A DNA stretch of 64,000 bases. Origin: Pseudomonas sp. JAI120. GTDB taxonomy: Bacteria > Pseudomonadota > Gammaproteobacteria > Pseudomonadales > Pseudomonadaceae. A model generated the notes under the pieces. The model did not search any database. It was not told where the DNA came from and saw only the letters and a program-made list of their open reading frames with translations. The position numbers and the translations under genes are program-made. The DNA is taken from positions 356,731 to 420,730 of the forward strand of contig NZ_JACHCZ010000005.1 of the NCBI RefSeq assembly GCF_014207255.1, given 5' to 3'. Positions 1 through 8,649 of the stretch are shown in pieces (position 1 is the first letter of the stretch; each line of letters starts with the position of its first letter).

Positions 1-1329
1 CACTTCGCGCAGGTTGCGGTACAGCGGGTCCGGCGCGGAGATCAGCAAGGTGTTGGTGGTGGCGTCGGCCTGGATGGTCACGCCGCCGGCGCTGAACGCG
101 GTGTCCTGCTCGTTGGCGGTATTGCCGGTACTGGTGCTGGTGCTGGAACCGGTGGTTTGCCCATAGCCCGACTGCACGCCACTGCCGGTGGGCGTGCCGC
201 TGCTGTTCTGGGCAGTGCTCGTGCCCTGGCCGTTATTGCCATTGCCGCCCATGGCGCTGAGCTTGCCACGCGCGTCGTCGCTCACGCCGGAATCGCTCTC
301 ACCGGTGAGCAGCCCGCGCAGCGACTGGGCCAGCTTGGCGGCCTGGGCGTTGCGCAGGTACACCACGTGCATATTGCTGGGGTTGCTCTGGGCATTGTCG
401 AGCTTGTAGATGAGGTTGCGCGCCAATTCGGTACGCTCGGGGCTGCCGGAACGGATGATGATCGAGTTGGAGCGCGGGTCACCGACCACGTTGATCTTCT
501 GGGTCTGGTCGGCGCCCTGGGTTTCCAGCAGTTCGGCGACCATGGCCGCGATGTCCACGGCGATGCCGTTTTGAATCTGCACCACATCGGTATCGATGGC
601 GCTGGGAGTGTCGATGCCACTGATGATCTGGGCGACCCGCGCGAGGTTTTCCGCATAGTCGGTGATGACGATGCTGTTGTTGCCGGGGTAGGCGTTGATC
701 GGGTTGTTCGGCGACACGATGGGACGCAACACCGGAATCAGGTTCACCGCATTTTCGTATTGCAGGCGGAAGGTGCGCGTCTGCATGCCGCTACTGCCCG
801 CGCTGTAGATCGGCCCGCCGAGCAACTTGGCATCGGCCTCCGGCACCACCTGGGCCACGCCGCCCACATCCACCACGCTGAAGCCCTGCATGCGCAGCAC
901 CGCCAGCAGCATGTCGTAGGCCTGGTGCGCCGGTACCTGACCTTCGCTGACCAGGGTGAGGTTGCCTTTTACCCGCGGGTCCACCAGGAACTGCTGGCCG
1001 GTGGCACGGGACAGCGCGCGCACCACCGCCTGGATATCGGCATCGACGAAGTTGAGCTGCACCGGCTGGTCACCCAGCGGGTTACGCGCCTTGACGGGCG
1101 CAGGGGCCTGGCCTCGGACGCTGTTGGTGACCCGGTGTTGTACGGCAGGCTTGGGGGCCGGCTCGCGTTGGCGATCCAGTACGGTGTCGCCGCTGCGACG
1201 GGTGTCGGCCAGGGGTTGGCCAAGTTCACTGTCCACCAGTAACGGCGTAGTTGACGGGCTGCTGCACGCACTCAGGGCCAGCAACAGCAACGGCGCGGCC
1301 TTGCGAAAAGGGAGGACTGACCACTTCAT
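1..1329 (-). CDS. gspD: Type II secretion secretin GspD (HxcQ-like), N-terminal part; C-terminus off window
   Basis: Outer-membrane secretin, the exit channel of a type II secretion system. The frame is open from an ATG at 1329 to the window edge, giving 443 codons. The N-terminus is a lipoprotein signal ending LSAC with Cys22, as in the self-piloting lipidated secretin HxcQ. N0/N1 begin near residue 88 (VQLNFVDADIQAVVRALSR). The visible part ends inside N3, with a Ser/Thr-rich loop and then TTNTLLISAPDPLYRNLREV. The barrel-forming secretin core lies outside the window. The start overlaps the gspM stop (ATGA). The gene order matches P. aeruginosa hxcW-U-P-V-T-X-Y-Z-Q, so hxcQ is the likely equivalent. 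An open frame without a stop in the window can be missed by ORF callers. Confidence 0.93.
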   Translation of the reverse strand, partial: MKWSVLPFRKAAPLLLLALSACSSPSTTPLLVDSELGQPLADTRRSGDTVLDRQREPAPKPAVQHRVTNSVRGQAPAPVKARNPLGDQPVQLNFVDADIQAVVRALSRATGQQFLVDPRVKGNLTLVSEGQVPAHQAYDMLLAVLRMQGFSVVDVGGVAQVVPEADAKLLGGPIYSAGSSGMQTRTFRLQYENAVNLIPVLRPIVSPNNPINAYPGNNSIVITDYAENLARVAQIISGIDTPSAIDTDVVQIQNGIAVDIAAMVAELLETQGADQTQKINVVGDPRSNSIIIRSGSPERTELARNLIYKLDNAQSNPSNMHVVYLRNAQAAKLAQSLRGLLTGESDSGVSDDARGKLSAMGGNGNNGQGTSTAQNSSGTPTGSGVQSGYGQTTGSSTSTSTGNTANEQDTAFSAGGVTIQADATTNTLLISAPDPLYRNLREV

Positions 1330-1838
1330 GAAGCTTCCTTAGCGCCAAGCGCCTGATCCATGCGAACGGTCCCGGACACAGTGCCGGCCGAGTTATCGAC
1401 GGCATCCGCAGCACGTTGCAAACGCGCCTCGGACACCTCCAGGGAAAATGAACGGGGATTGCCCAGCAGCCAGCCCACCACAGCGTCGGCCGGGGCATTG
1501 TCGAAGGTCAGGCGCCAACCGCCGGCGTCCAGCACCTGCAACTGGTAATGCCCTTGCAGCCCGGCAGTGTCCAGGGCCTGGCGCAACGCGGTTTCGTCGG
1601 CCTGGCGCGGCGCGGCGACATCCTGCAACAGCACCCGCAAGGCTTCGGCCTGGGCGCGCAGCCTGGGGGTTTCGGCCTGCCAGTAGTCGATCTTTTTCAA
1701 CGCCGGCTGCACCAGCACCAGCCAGGTCAACAGGCTCGCCAACACCAGCCCGGCGCCGATCAGCAGGCGTTTCTCGCGCAGGGCCAGGCCGCTCCAGAAC
1801 ACCTGGGCCTGGTTGCGCAGGCGCAGCCACCTATTCAT
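1326..1838 (-). CDS. gspM: Type II secretion assembly protein GspM (HxcZ-like)
   Basis: A 170-residue inner-membrane protein of the secretion assembly platform that partners GspL. A short cytoplasmic stretch is followed by one membrane helix at about residues 25-43 and a periplasmic ferredoxin-like domain, the usual GspM plan. The ATG at 1838 lies within the gspL stop region (8-nt overlap), and the stop overlaps the gspD ATG, so L-M-D are translationally coupled. An in-frame ATG upstream at 2003 would run deep into gspL and is rejected. Sequence conservation in this family is low, so the call rests on length, topology and position. Confidence 0.85.
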   Translation of the reverse strand: MNRWLRLRNQAQVFWSGLALREKRLLIGAGLVLASLLTWLVLVQPALKKIDYWQAETPRLRAQAEALRVLLQDVAAPRQADETALRQALDTAGLQGHYQLQVLDAGGWRLTFDNAPADAVVGWLLGNPRSFSLEVSEARLQRAADAVDNSAGTVSGTVRMDQALGAKEAS

Positions 1839-2901
1839 CGCCGGCCTCCGGTTTTTCCGTGGCCGGCGCCGGGCCGATGCTCCAGCCCTGCTCATCGCGC
1901 GTGGCGGCAAAACCGGCCTGGGCCAACGCGGCCTGCCACTCGCCCTCGGCCGCCGGGTTACGGCTGTCGGCGAGCAACGCCAGGTGCAAGGTGCCCTGCT
2001 CAAAGTTCAGGTTATCGACGCTGCCCACCATAAAGGGCAAGTTGCTGCCCGCCAGTTGCAGCAGGCTGCTGAAGCGTTGGCCCGAATCGGCAGCCGCACC
2101 GCTCTGGCGCGCGGCCAACTGTTGACGGGCCTGCTGCAAGGGGTTGAGCACCACGGGTAATTCAGGAAACGCCTGGCGCACCTGTTGGTTCATCAACGCC
2201 TTGAGCCGTTGGCCTTCGTCGACCTGGCGTGCGGCGTAGAGGTTGAGGCCGACGGTCCAGATGGCAGCGGCCAGCGCCACACAGGCCAGCGCCCTGCCCC
2301 ATCCGGCGCCAGACGCTTGGCTGACGCGCGCGTGCAACCCCCAGGCCGGCACCGCGCCGCTCCAACGCTGCGCCTCTGCCACCAGCGGCACATCAAGCGC
2401 CTGCAACCCCAGCGGGTGCACAGCGCCTTGTTGCAGGCTGTCGCGGGTCAACAGGTAGCCGTCGTCCAACGCCGCCGCCCCCACCGGCAAGGCATAGGGC
2501 GCCGGGTACAGGCCGCGTAGCTTGAGCTGTCCCTGTGCCAAGACCTGGCCCAGCCGTTCCAGCCCGGCCTTGGGCACCCAGCCCACCTGCACGCGCCCAT
2601 CGCTTTCACGCGGGCCGTGGGCCACGTGCATCTGTTCCACCGGGCCGAGGATCAGCGCCTGCGCCGCACAGGCCACCGCCGCCTGGTTTTTTGCTGCGGG
2701 CAATGGCGGCAGCTCAAGGCTGGTGAGCAGGCTGTCACGCGGGTGCAGAAAACACTCCACCGCCTGCCGGCGCTTGCCCAATTGCGTCAGGCTTTCATGC
2801 CCTTCGGACACCACCACGCCACGCTCGAGCCAGGCAAATTTAACCTGGCTTTCGGCGCCAAGCTGATCGAGCGGCGGCAAGGCAATGCGCAAGCGTTTCA
2901 T
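1831..2901 (-). CDS. gspL: Type II secretion assembly protein GspL (HxcY-like)
   Basis: A 356-residue bitopic protein that links the cytoplasmic ATPase GspE to the pseudopilus platform. Residues 1 to about 200 form the actin-like cytoplasmic domain. A single helix at about 203-223 (ALACVALAAAIWTVGLNLYA) is followed by a periplasmic ferredoxin-like domain. The ATG overlaps the end of gspK by 4 nt and the stop overlaps gspM. The length is slightly below the 380-400 typical of Xcp/Pul GspL. Confidence 0.88.
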   Translation of the reverse strand: MKRLRIALPPLDQLGAESQVKFAWLERGVVVSEGHESLTQLGKRRQAVECFLHPRDSLLTSLELPPLPAAKNQAAVACAAQALILGPVEQMHVAHGPRESDGRVQVGWVPKAGLERLGQVLAQGQLKLRGLYPAPYALPVGAAALDDGYLLTRDSLQQGAVHPLGLQALDVPLVAEAQRWSGAVPAWGLHARVSQASGAGWGRALACVALAAAIWTVGLNLYAARQVDEGQRLKALMNQQVRQAFPELPVVLNPLQQARQQLAARQSGAAADSGQRFSSLLQLAGSNLPFMVGSVDNLNFEQGTLHLALLADSRNPAAEGEWQAALAQAGFAATRDEQGWSIGPAPATEKPEAGDE

Positions 2902-3776
2902 ACGCCCACCCGCGACCAGATCACCTTGGGCTCACGGTCTTCGGGGCGGTGCAGCAGCGCATCAATCGTCACCCACCGGCGCTCGCGCCGCGCCTGGCCC
3001 TGCAAGCGAAACCACTCGCTGGTGATGCCCACCTGCACCGATTCCAACTCGACCTGGGGCAAGTGCAGGCGGTTTACAAAATCCCCACGGTTGATAAACC
3101 AATGGCCATTGTCGCGCTCGGCCACCAACCCATGGGCCTGGGACAGGCTGAGCTGCGGCACCACCGCGCTGAGCACTTCGGCGCTGGCGGTGTTGCCGTT
3201 GACCCAGGTATTGCCGGGCAGCACGCTGATGTACGCCTGCAGGCGCTGCAACATCTCAGGGGTCAGGCCTTCAAGACCACTCAGGTCGTCGAGGCTGCGC
3301 AACATCGGGTATTTGGCGGGCAACCCCTTCTGTTCATAGGACGCGATCACCCGTTGGCTGATGCGCCGGCTCACGGCCGGGGCCACGCCCAGGGTGCGGC
3401 ACAGGCGCTCGAAGCTCTGCAATTGCTCGGCATCGGGCTGCTGGCGGTTAACCAGGTTGCGCAGGTTGAACTTGCCCTGTTCATCGTCAATCCGCCCCTC
3501 GAACACGCCGGCCTGGGCTCGCGCCCAAGGTTGGTCAAGGCGGGTCAGCACGTCCTTTTGGCGTGCCTCCCAGAGCATCTGCCGGCTGCGTTCAAGGCCA
3601 CCGAGCAACAGCCATTGGCCCTGCACGCGCGACTGTTCGGCTTCCAGGCTGCGGGTGAATACGGTCTGGCGCGTGAGCATGCCGCCGGCGATCACCGCCA
3701 CCACCGCCGCGATCAGCAAGGCGCTGATAATCGCCATGCCGCGCTGCTTCGCCGCTGGGGGCGAATACCGTTTCAT
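2898..3776 (-). CDS. gspK: Type II secretion minor pseudopilin GspK (HxcX-like)
   Basis: A 292-residue minor pseudopilin, by family the tip component that starts pseudopilus assembly with GspI and GspJ. The prepilin-type N-terminus KQRGMAIISALLIAAVVAVI gives a predicted cleavage after Gly13. As is usual in GspK, the conserved Glu5 of the mature protein is missing. The long insert characteristic of GspK is present (NLRNLVNRQQPDAEQLQSF and SGLEGLTPEMLQRLQAYISV). It overlaps gspL by 4 nt and lies 8 nt after gspG. Confidence 0.9.
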   Translation of the reverse strand: MKRYSPPAAKQRGMAIISALLIAAVVAVIAGGMLTRQTVFTRSLEAEQSRVQGQWLLLGGLERSRQMLWEARQKDVLTRLDQPWARAQAGVFEGRIDDEQGKFNLRNLVNRQQPDAEQLQSFERLCRTLGVAPAVSRRISQRVIASYEQKGLPAKYPMLRSLDDLSGLEGLTPEMLQRLQAYISVLPGNTWVNGNTASAEVLSAVVPQLSLSQAHGLVAERDNGHWFINRGDFVNRLHLPQVELESVQVGITSEWFRLQGQARRERRWVTIDALLHRPEDREPKVIWSRVGV

Positions 3777-3784
3777 GGCGCGCC

Positions 3785-4234
3785 TTACAACTGCCAGGAG
3801 CCGATATCGGCATTGACGCCATCGCCATCCGGTTGGCCATCGGCGCCCAGGGAGAACACATCGACCTCACCGTTGGCGCCCGGGTTGAGGTAGTGATAAG
3901 GATGGCCCCAGGGGTCGTTGGGCAAGCGCTCGAGGTAGGCGCGCCAGGTGCTGTTCTTGGCATCCGCCGGGCGTTCCACCAGCACTTTCAGGCCCTGGTT
4001 CATGCTCGGGTAGGTGCCGTGATCGAGGCGATACAGCTTCAACGCCTGCATCAACCCACCGATGTCCTGCTTCGCGGCGGTGGCCCGTGCCTGGTCCGGG
4101 CGATCGAGGACCTTGGGGACCACCATCGCGGCGAGGATCCCGAGGATGACCACCACCACCATGATCTCGATCAAGGTGAAGCCACGCTGGCCGCGAGGGC
4201 CTGGCAATGGGGATGTTAGGCGCGCGATATCCAT
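3785..4234 (-). CDS. gspG: Type II secretion major pseudopilin GspG (HxcT-like)
   Basis: Major pseudopilin that polymerises into the secretion piston. From the ATG at 4234 the protein has 149 residues, the normal size. The prepilin peptidase site is at Gly18-Phe19 (RGFTLIEIMVVVVILGILAA) with Glu5 of the mature chain present. The C-terminus has the Asp-rich calcium loop (LGADGQPDGDGVNADIGSW). AAGGA about 8 nt upstream favours this start over in-frame ATGs at 4288 and 4336. It heads the leftward G-K-L-M-D operon, divergent from gspI. Confidence 0.94.
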   Translation of the reverse strand: MDIARLTSPLPGPRGQRGFTLIEIMVVVVILGILAAMVVPKVLDRPDQARATAAKQDIGGLMQALKLYRLDHGTYPSMNQGLKVLVERPADAKNSTWRAYLERLPNDPWGHPYHYLNPGANGEVDVFSLGADGQPDGDGVNADIGSWQL

Positions 4235-4382
4235 CTCGACATTCCTTGGCTTGGGTACATTTCGTGGCGCAGTGTTGCAAGAACACATGTCAGTCGTATT
4301 GAAAATCCTCGGGAGTTTCGGTCGCCAATCGGTCAACTGCCGGCGCTAGTCTGCGGGCCTGTTTCCCGGCTTTGAGAACGCC

Positions 4383-4748
4383 ATGTACGGCCGTCGCAAG
4401 GAGCAAGGTTTTACCCTGATCGAGGTGTTGGTGGCGCTGGCGATCATCGCTGTGGCGATGGCCGCTGCCATCCGCGTGGCCGGGTTGATGACCCAAAGCA
4501 ACGGCCTGCTGCGGGACAAATCCATGGCATTGCTGGCGGCACAGAGTCGCCTGGCGGAGTTGCGCCTGGAGGGGCATTTGCGCGACGGCACAAAGACCTT
4601 CAGCTGTGACCAGGGGCGCTTGAAACTGCGATGTGAGCAAACCATCAGTCGCGATGGCCGCTTGTTTCAAGTCAACGTGCAGGTGCTCGACGCCAGCCGC
4701 GAGGCGCCGCCGCTGGCCCGCGTGGAGACACAGGTCAGGGCCGAGTGA
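4383..4748 (+). CDS. gspI: Type II secretion minor pseudopilin GspI (HxcV-like)
   Basis: A 121-residue minor pseudopilin with cleavage site EQGFTLIEVLVALAIIAVAM (Gly9-Phe10, Glu5 present) and the short globular domain usual for GspI. The C-terminal DASREAPPLARVETQVR fits the family. It is divergent from gspG with 148 bp between. Its last 14 nt overlap the end of the convergent gspC, an arrangement needing separate promoters inside the cluster. Confidence 0.9.
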   Translation: MYGRRKEQGFTLIEVLVALAIIAVAMAAAIRVAGLMTQSNGLLRDKSMALLAAQSRLAELRLEGHLRDGTKTFSCDQGRLKLRCEQTISRDGRLFQVNVQVLDASREAPPLARVETQVRAE

Positions 4749-5166
4749 GCCGCGGCAAGGCCGGCCCATCGGGCAATTTGTCGAGGTTGACGCGCAGCTT
4801 CTCGCCGCCGCGCTCGATCTCGACCCCGTCGCCTTCGATGGCCGTGAGCCGTACACCTGGGCTGAGGCGCTCGCCCAGCAGGAAACTGCGCGGCGGGCCG
4901 TCGTTGAGACTGAGGATCGCCACCGCACCGCGCGCCCCGGCCAGCACCCCAGAGACTTTGACCTGCAACGCCGCCGGCACATTGGAAAACCATTGCAGCG
5001 CCGGGTTATCGCTGCGCGCCGCCAGCACCTGGGGCGTGGCCTGGGGCGTATGGGACTCGGCGGACGTCAGCAACAGCGGCGTCCAGACCGCCACACCGGC
5101 CAACGCCGCCAGCAACGCCACGATTTGCACACCGTGGGCAGGTGAAAAACGCAGGGTAAATGCCAT
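4735..5166 (-). CDS. gspC: Type II secretion inner-membrane protein GspC (HxcP-like)
   Basis: A 143-residue inner-membrane protein that connects the platform to the secretin. One membrane helix lies at about residues 13-33, then a linker, then the periplasmic HR domain (VSGVLAGARGAVAILSLNDG, FLLGERLSPGVRLTAIEGDG). The protein ends after the HR domain, with no PDZ domain or coiled coil, which is the short HxcP type. AGGAGG 8 nt upstream selects the ATG at 5166 over an upstream ATG at 5190. It is a single gene inserted between gspI and gspH on the opposite strand. Confidence 0.88.
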   Translation of the reverse strand: MAFTLRFSPAHGVQIVALLAALAGVAVWTPLLLTSAESHTPQATPQVLAARSDNPALQWFSNVPAALQVKVSGVLAGARGAVAILSLNDGPPRSFLLGERLSPGVRLTAIEGDGVEIERGGEKLRVNLDKLPDGPALPRLTRP

Positions 5167-5259
5167 GGGAAGGACCTCCTGTTTGTCCATGGCACCAGCC
5201 TACAGGCCAATTCGCACGTTTTTATTTCACAAGCTCACCAGCTTTCGAGGGGCCTAACG

Positions 5260-5712
5260 ATGAAACAGCAAGGCTTCACCCTGATCGAGTTGATGGTGGT
5301 GCTGGTGATCATCGGCATCGCCAGCGCCGCCATCAGCCTGACCATCAAGCCCGACCCGCTGCACCTGTTGCGCAAAGACGCCGAGCGCCTGAGCCAACTG
5401 CTGCAAGTGGCCCAGGCCGAAGCCCGCGCGGACGGCCGTCCGATCACCTGGCGCGCCGACGCCAAGGGCTTTCGCTTCAACCGCCGCACCGACGATGGCA
5501 GCGGCGTCGAGGCCTTCCAGGACGACACCCAACTGCGCCCGCGCCTGTGGGAAAGCACGCCGATGCAGATCAATATCGAACCCCGGCAAACCCTGGTGCT
5601 CGACGCCGAATGGATCAACCCACCCGTGCGCATCGTGCTGTCCGACGGCCAACACAGCCTCAGCCTGCAACGCGACACCGCCGGTTTGATGCGCGTGGTG
5701 AGCCAGCCATGA
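5260..5712 (+). CDS. gspH: Type II secretion minor pseudopilin GspH (HxcU-like)
   Basis: A 150-residue minor pseudopilin. The N-terminus MKQQGFTLIELMVVLVIIGI has Gly5-Phe6 cleavage and Glu5. The C-terminal beta domain contains the GspH pattern WRADAKGFRF. The stop overlaps the start of gspJ (ATGA), so the two are translationally coupled. It is divergent from gspC with about 93 bp between. Confidence 0.9.
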   Translation: MKQQGFTLIELMVVLVIIGIASAAISLTIKPDPLHLLRKDAERLSQLLQVAQAEARADGRPITWRADAKGFRFNRRTDDGSGVEAFQDDTQLRPRLWESTPMQINIEPRQTLVLDAEWINPPVRIVLSDGQHSLSLQRDTAGLMRVVSQP

Positions 5713-6320
5713 ACCGATCCGAACAAGGCTTCACCCTGATCGAAGTGATGGTCGCAATCATGCTCATGGCCGTGGTCAGCGTGATCGCCTGGCGCGGACT
5801 GGACAGCGTCACCCGCGCCGACCAGCACCTGCAAGCGAGCAGCGAACAGACCGAAGTGCTGCTGCGCGCACTGAACCAGATGCAGCGCGACATCAGCCTG
5901 CGCGCCAGCGTCGAACTGAACGCCCCGGGTCCCTCAAAGAACAGTGCAGAAAAGGTCGATGGACTGGCGGCGGTCACCGTGCGCAGTTCCGACAGCAAAG
6001 GCTTTCGGCTGGACATCATTCGCAGCGCGCCCGTCGCCGGCGATGGCCTGCAACGGGTACGCTGGTGGCTCAAGGGCGACAGTTTGTATCGCGCCGCGGC
6101 CCCCGCGCGAGACCGCTATCCGCTGCCGGCGGCGAAGGATGGCGTGGTGGTGTTGAGCGGGGTCCGTGATTTGCAGGTGCGGGTGTGGGAGGCGGATAAG
6201 GGCTGGCGGCAGTTGAGCGGGAATCGGCGTGAGGATCCGTTGGGGCTGGAGATCAGTTTGGTGCGGGAGACGCCGCAGGGGGTGGAGAAGTATCGGCAGG
6301 TGGTGGGGCCACTGAGATAG
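5709..6320 (+). CDS. gspJ: Type II secretion minor pseudopilin GspJ (HxcW-like)
   Basis: A 203-residue minor pseudopilin with signal SEQGFTLIEVMVAIMLMAVV (Gly7-Phe8, Glu5 present). The GspJ core follows (RWWLKGDSLYRAAAPARD, VRDLQVRVWE, PLGLEISLVR). The start is the ATG overlapping the gspH stop. A much longer in-frame ORF beginning at 5160 lies across gspH in another frame and is not the real start. It is the last secretion gene on this side and is convergent with the vreR-like gene 61 bp away. Confidence 0.92.
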   Translation: MNRSEQGFTLIEVMVAIMLMAVVSVIAWRGLDSVTRADQHLQASSEQTEVLLRALNQMQRDISLRASVELNAPGPSKNSAEKVDGLAAVTVRSSDSKGFRLDIIRSAPVAGDGLQRVRWWLKGDSLYRAAAPARDRYPLPAAKDGVVVLSGVRDLQVRVWEADKGWRQLSGNRREDPLGLEISLVRETPQGVEKYRQVVGPLR

Positions 6321-6381
6321 CCGTCCCAAACACGCCCCCCCGTAGATACCGTGTTATCAGATTGAAAATAGGCAGGTACTT

Positions 6382-7308
6382 CTAACTCAACAACACCACC
6401 CCACCCGGCAACTCCGTACACTTGGCCCCGTACGCATCCCGAATCAACAACGCCACCCCCGCCAGTTGCTGCAGGCTGAAGCGCGCCTGTACGCGCCGTT
6501 GGCCGAGTTCCTTGTTGAGCAGCACCAACATCCCCGGCCGGTAGCGGTTGATCTCGTCTACCACCGTGGCCAGGGTAGCGTTGTTGAAGACCAGCACCTG
6601 TTCGCGCCAGGCCACGACCGCCTGGGTGTCCACCACCACCGGTTCGCCCATGCCGGCCGCGTCGTAGCTCAATTGCCGGCCGCTCTCCAGGCGCACGCTG
6701 CGCCCGGCAACGTCCACCGACAGCCACCCTTCGATACAGGTCACGCACACCGTGCGGTCGGTGTTGCGCAGGTTGAAACGTGCCTGCGCCGCGCTCACCC
6801 AGCCTTCGCCCGCCAGCACCTTGAGCGGCTGTGCGGAATGGGCGATCACTTCGACTTCGCCTTCAAGCAATTCAAGGCCCTGCCCCACTTGGCTCACGCG
6901 CGTTTGGGTATTGAGTTCCAGGCTGACCCCGTTACTCAACAGCACTTGGCGTTGTTCGCCGACGTCGGTGCGATAGTCCGCCGTGAGGCCGGCAAAACCA
7001 CCGGGGGAGCCGACCTGCACCATCACCACAGCGGCCGATGCGGCAATCGCGCCGCCCAGGAATGCACGGCGCCCGAAACTGCGCGGTTGCGATACCTGCT
7101 CAAGCGCCGGTGCCAACTGCTGCCACATCGCCTTGGCCTGCTCGAACGCCTGGGCGTGCTCGGGGCTTTGCGCACACCAGGCTTTGAGCGCCTTGGCATC
7201 GGCCACGGTGGCGCGGCCCGAGGTCAGCAGGACCAGCCAGTCGCGGGCTTCATCGTGCAGGGGGCTGGCGGCGGAGTGCCGGGCGGCGGAGAGGCTAAAA
7301 ATGTTCAA
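6382..7308 (-). CDS. vreR: FecR-family anti-sigma factor (VreR-like)
   Basis: A 308-residue inner-membrane sigma regulator. The N-terminal cytoplasmic DUF4880 part (DEARDWLVLLTSGRATVADA) is followed by one membrane helix at about 81-100 and the periplasmic FecR domain (YRTDVGEQRQVLLSNGVSLE). The C-terminus (NNATLATVVDEINRYR) is the part that contacts the STN domain in this family. Translation must start at TTG 7308: an in-frame stop lies just upstream and no ATG or GTG intervenes. It is the third gene of the vreA-vreI-vreR-like operon, 37 bp after the sigma gene. Confidence 0.87.
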   Translation of the reverse strand: MNIFSLSAARHSAASPLHDEARDWLVLLTSGRATVADAKALKAWCAQSPEHAQAFEQAKAMWQQLAPALEQVSQPRSFGRRAFLGGAIAASAAVVMVQVGSPGGFAGLTADYRTDVGEQRQVLLSNGVSLELNTQTRVSQVGQGLELLEGEVEVIAHSAQPLKVLAGEGWVSAAQARFNLRNTDRTVCVTCIEGWLSVDVAGRSVRLESGRQLSYDAAGMGEPVVVDTQAVVAWREQVLVFNNATLATVVDEINRYRPGMLVLLNKELGQRRVQARFSLQQLAGVALLIRDAYGAKCTELPGGVVLLS

Positions 7309-7345
7309 GCGCGCAAATACTCACGGTTTTATCAGGGACTCAACT

Positions 7346-7891
7346 CTAAGACGGTTTTCCGGCCCCGGGACCGAACCGCTGGATCACTTTTCTTTCCAAA
7401 CGCTTGGCGCAGTGGCCCAGGGCGGCCTTGATTTCCTTCTCGACCATGCGCGTGGAAATGCCGAAACGCTGGGAGATTTCCAGGTGTGGCGCCTCTTCCA
7501 GGCGTGCGGCGATGAGGATCTTGCGGCGGCGTGCCGGCAGTTCGTAGAGCGCCTTGACCAGGGACTGGATTTCTTTCTGGCCGCCCACCACCCGTGACGG
7601 GTCCTGGGCTTCGTCGGCGCTTTGCAGCAGTTCTTCGACCTCGCTGCCAGTGAGCAGGCGCGCGTCGGCCTGGCGGCGGTCGGCGGCGATGTTCAAGGCC
7701 ATGCGGTACAGGTAGGCATTGGGTTGCGCCAGGTTAGGCGGCACTTCCATGCGGTCGACCCGCAGGTAAGTTTCGTGCAGGACATCGTTGGCCAGGTCCT
7801 CCGAGCCCAGGCGCTTGCGCAAACGCACCTTGAAGTCATCGTAGGAGGCCAGGAACAAGCCGACCATCGTACTGTGCCCGGTATTTTTCAT
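7346..7891 (-). CDS. vreI: ECF sigma factor, FecI family (VreI-like)
   Basis: A 181-residue extracytoplasmic-function sigma factor. Region 2 is LGSEDLANDVLHETYLRVDR with NAYLYRMALNIAADRRQ. Region 4 is LPARRRKILIAARLEEAPH and ISQRFGISTRMVEKEIKAAL. The ATG at 7891 overlaps the stop of the vreA-like gene (ATGA), which favours it over the ATG at 7921. In P. aeruginosa the homologous sigma VreI sits directly beside hxc and is induced by phosphate starvation. The same neighbourhood here suggests it drives the adjacent Hxc genes, which is inference. Confidence 0.88.
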   Translation of the reverse strand: MKNTGHSTMVGLFLASYDDFKVRLRKRLGSEDLANDVLHETYLRVDRMEVPPNLAQPNAYLYRMALNIAADRRQADARLLTGSEVEELLQSADEAQDPSRVVGGQKEIQSLVKALYELPARRRKILIAARLEEAPHLEISQRFGISTRMVEKEIKAALGHCAKRLERKVIQRFGPGAGKPS

Positions 7892-8595
7892 CCGCCCCAG
7901 GCTCCGTTTGCTGCTGTGCATTCCATGCGCGTTCCTGTTGTGTCAGGCATCAAAAGTAAAGTCACCGGTTGGCGCAGGGAACTTGGTGCCGGGCGTTCGA
8001 CCCGCGCGGTGCCAAGGCTGCGTACCAGTGCTTCATCGCGTTGTTCATCGCCGGTGGAGCTGACCAACCGACTGTGTTCGATCAGCCCTTGGGGGTTGAC
8101 CCACACCTGCACCAGCGCCCGAAAACTGCCGGGCCGGGTCAGCGGCGAGCGGCACAGGCTAATCTCAATGGCCTGCTGCAAGGCCGTGGCGTAGCTGTTG
8201 TTGATCCGCGCGGCGTTGCGTGCCGCCGCACCACGGGTTGCAGGCGGCTGGCTGACCTCGGGCAACTGCAAGGTGAACGCATCATCGCGTGCATAACGCG
8301 CCATCAGGCCACTCCCCGTCAGCAACATCGCCAGAGCCTCCTGCGCCGTAAAATGCCCGCGCACACTGATGGAACGCCGGCCCCGCGTCAGTTCGCGGTC
8401 GACCAGCACCGCCATTCCGGTGGCGCGGCTGTAGGCTTGCAGTGCATGTTCCAGGTCTTGCGCCGGCAGGTTCAACAGCAGCAGCGGTGACTCTGCCTGC
8501 GCGACGCGACCACCGGCCAGCAGCAACAGCAAGACCAGGGCGCATACGGCGCGCCTCCAGCCCCCCTGTTCACCCCCTGTTCTGCATCGCTGCAC
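7888..8595 (-). CDS. vreA: Short cell-surface-signalling protein with STN and TonB C-terminal-like domains (VreA-like)
   Basis: A 235-residue exported protein with a Sec signal ending near AQA (residue 35). An STN domain follows at about 40-90 (LPAQDLEHALQAYSRATGMA, GHFTAQEALAMLLTGSGL). A TonB-C-like domain lies at about 140-230 (QVWVNPQGLIEHSRLVSSTG, DEALVRSLGTARV). It has no outer-membrane barrel, unlike normal FecA-type receptors. This is the architecture of P. aeruginosa VreA of the PUMA3 system. It is first in the operon and translationally coupled to the sigma factor. How it senses a signal without a receptor barrel is not evident from sequence. Confidence 0.85.
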   Translation of the reverse strand: MQRCRTGGEQGGWRRAVCALVLLLLLAGGRVAQAESPLLLLNLPAQDLEHALQAYSRATGMAVLVDRELTRGRRSISVRGHFTAQEALAMLLTGSGLMARYARDDAFTLQLPEVSQPPATRGAAARNAARINNSYATALQQAIEISLCRSPLTRPGSFRALVQVWVNPQGLIEHSRLVSSTGDEQRDEALVRSLGTARVERPAPSSLRQPVTLLLMPDTTGTRMECTAANGAWGG

Positions 8596-8649
8596 GGCCG
8601 ACGCGCCCTAGAAAACCGTCATCCTGAGGCCAGTGTATGAACCTGATGT

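Noticed and set aside
157..1242. Long open frame on the plus strand across gspD (361 codons)
   Set aside because: It is antisense to a clearly coding secretin frame. His/Val/Ala-rich composition typical of GC-rich shadows, no family resemblance.
1326..2003. Extended gspM start at 2003
   Set aside because: The extra 55 residues are Arg/Pro-rich and overlap gspL. The ATG at 1838 gives normal GspM length and coupling to gspL.
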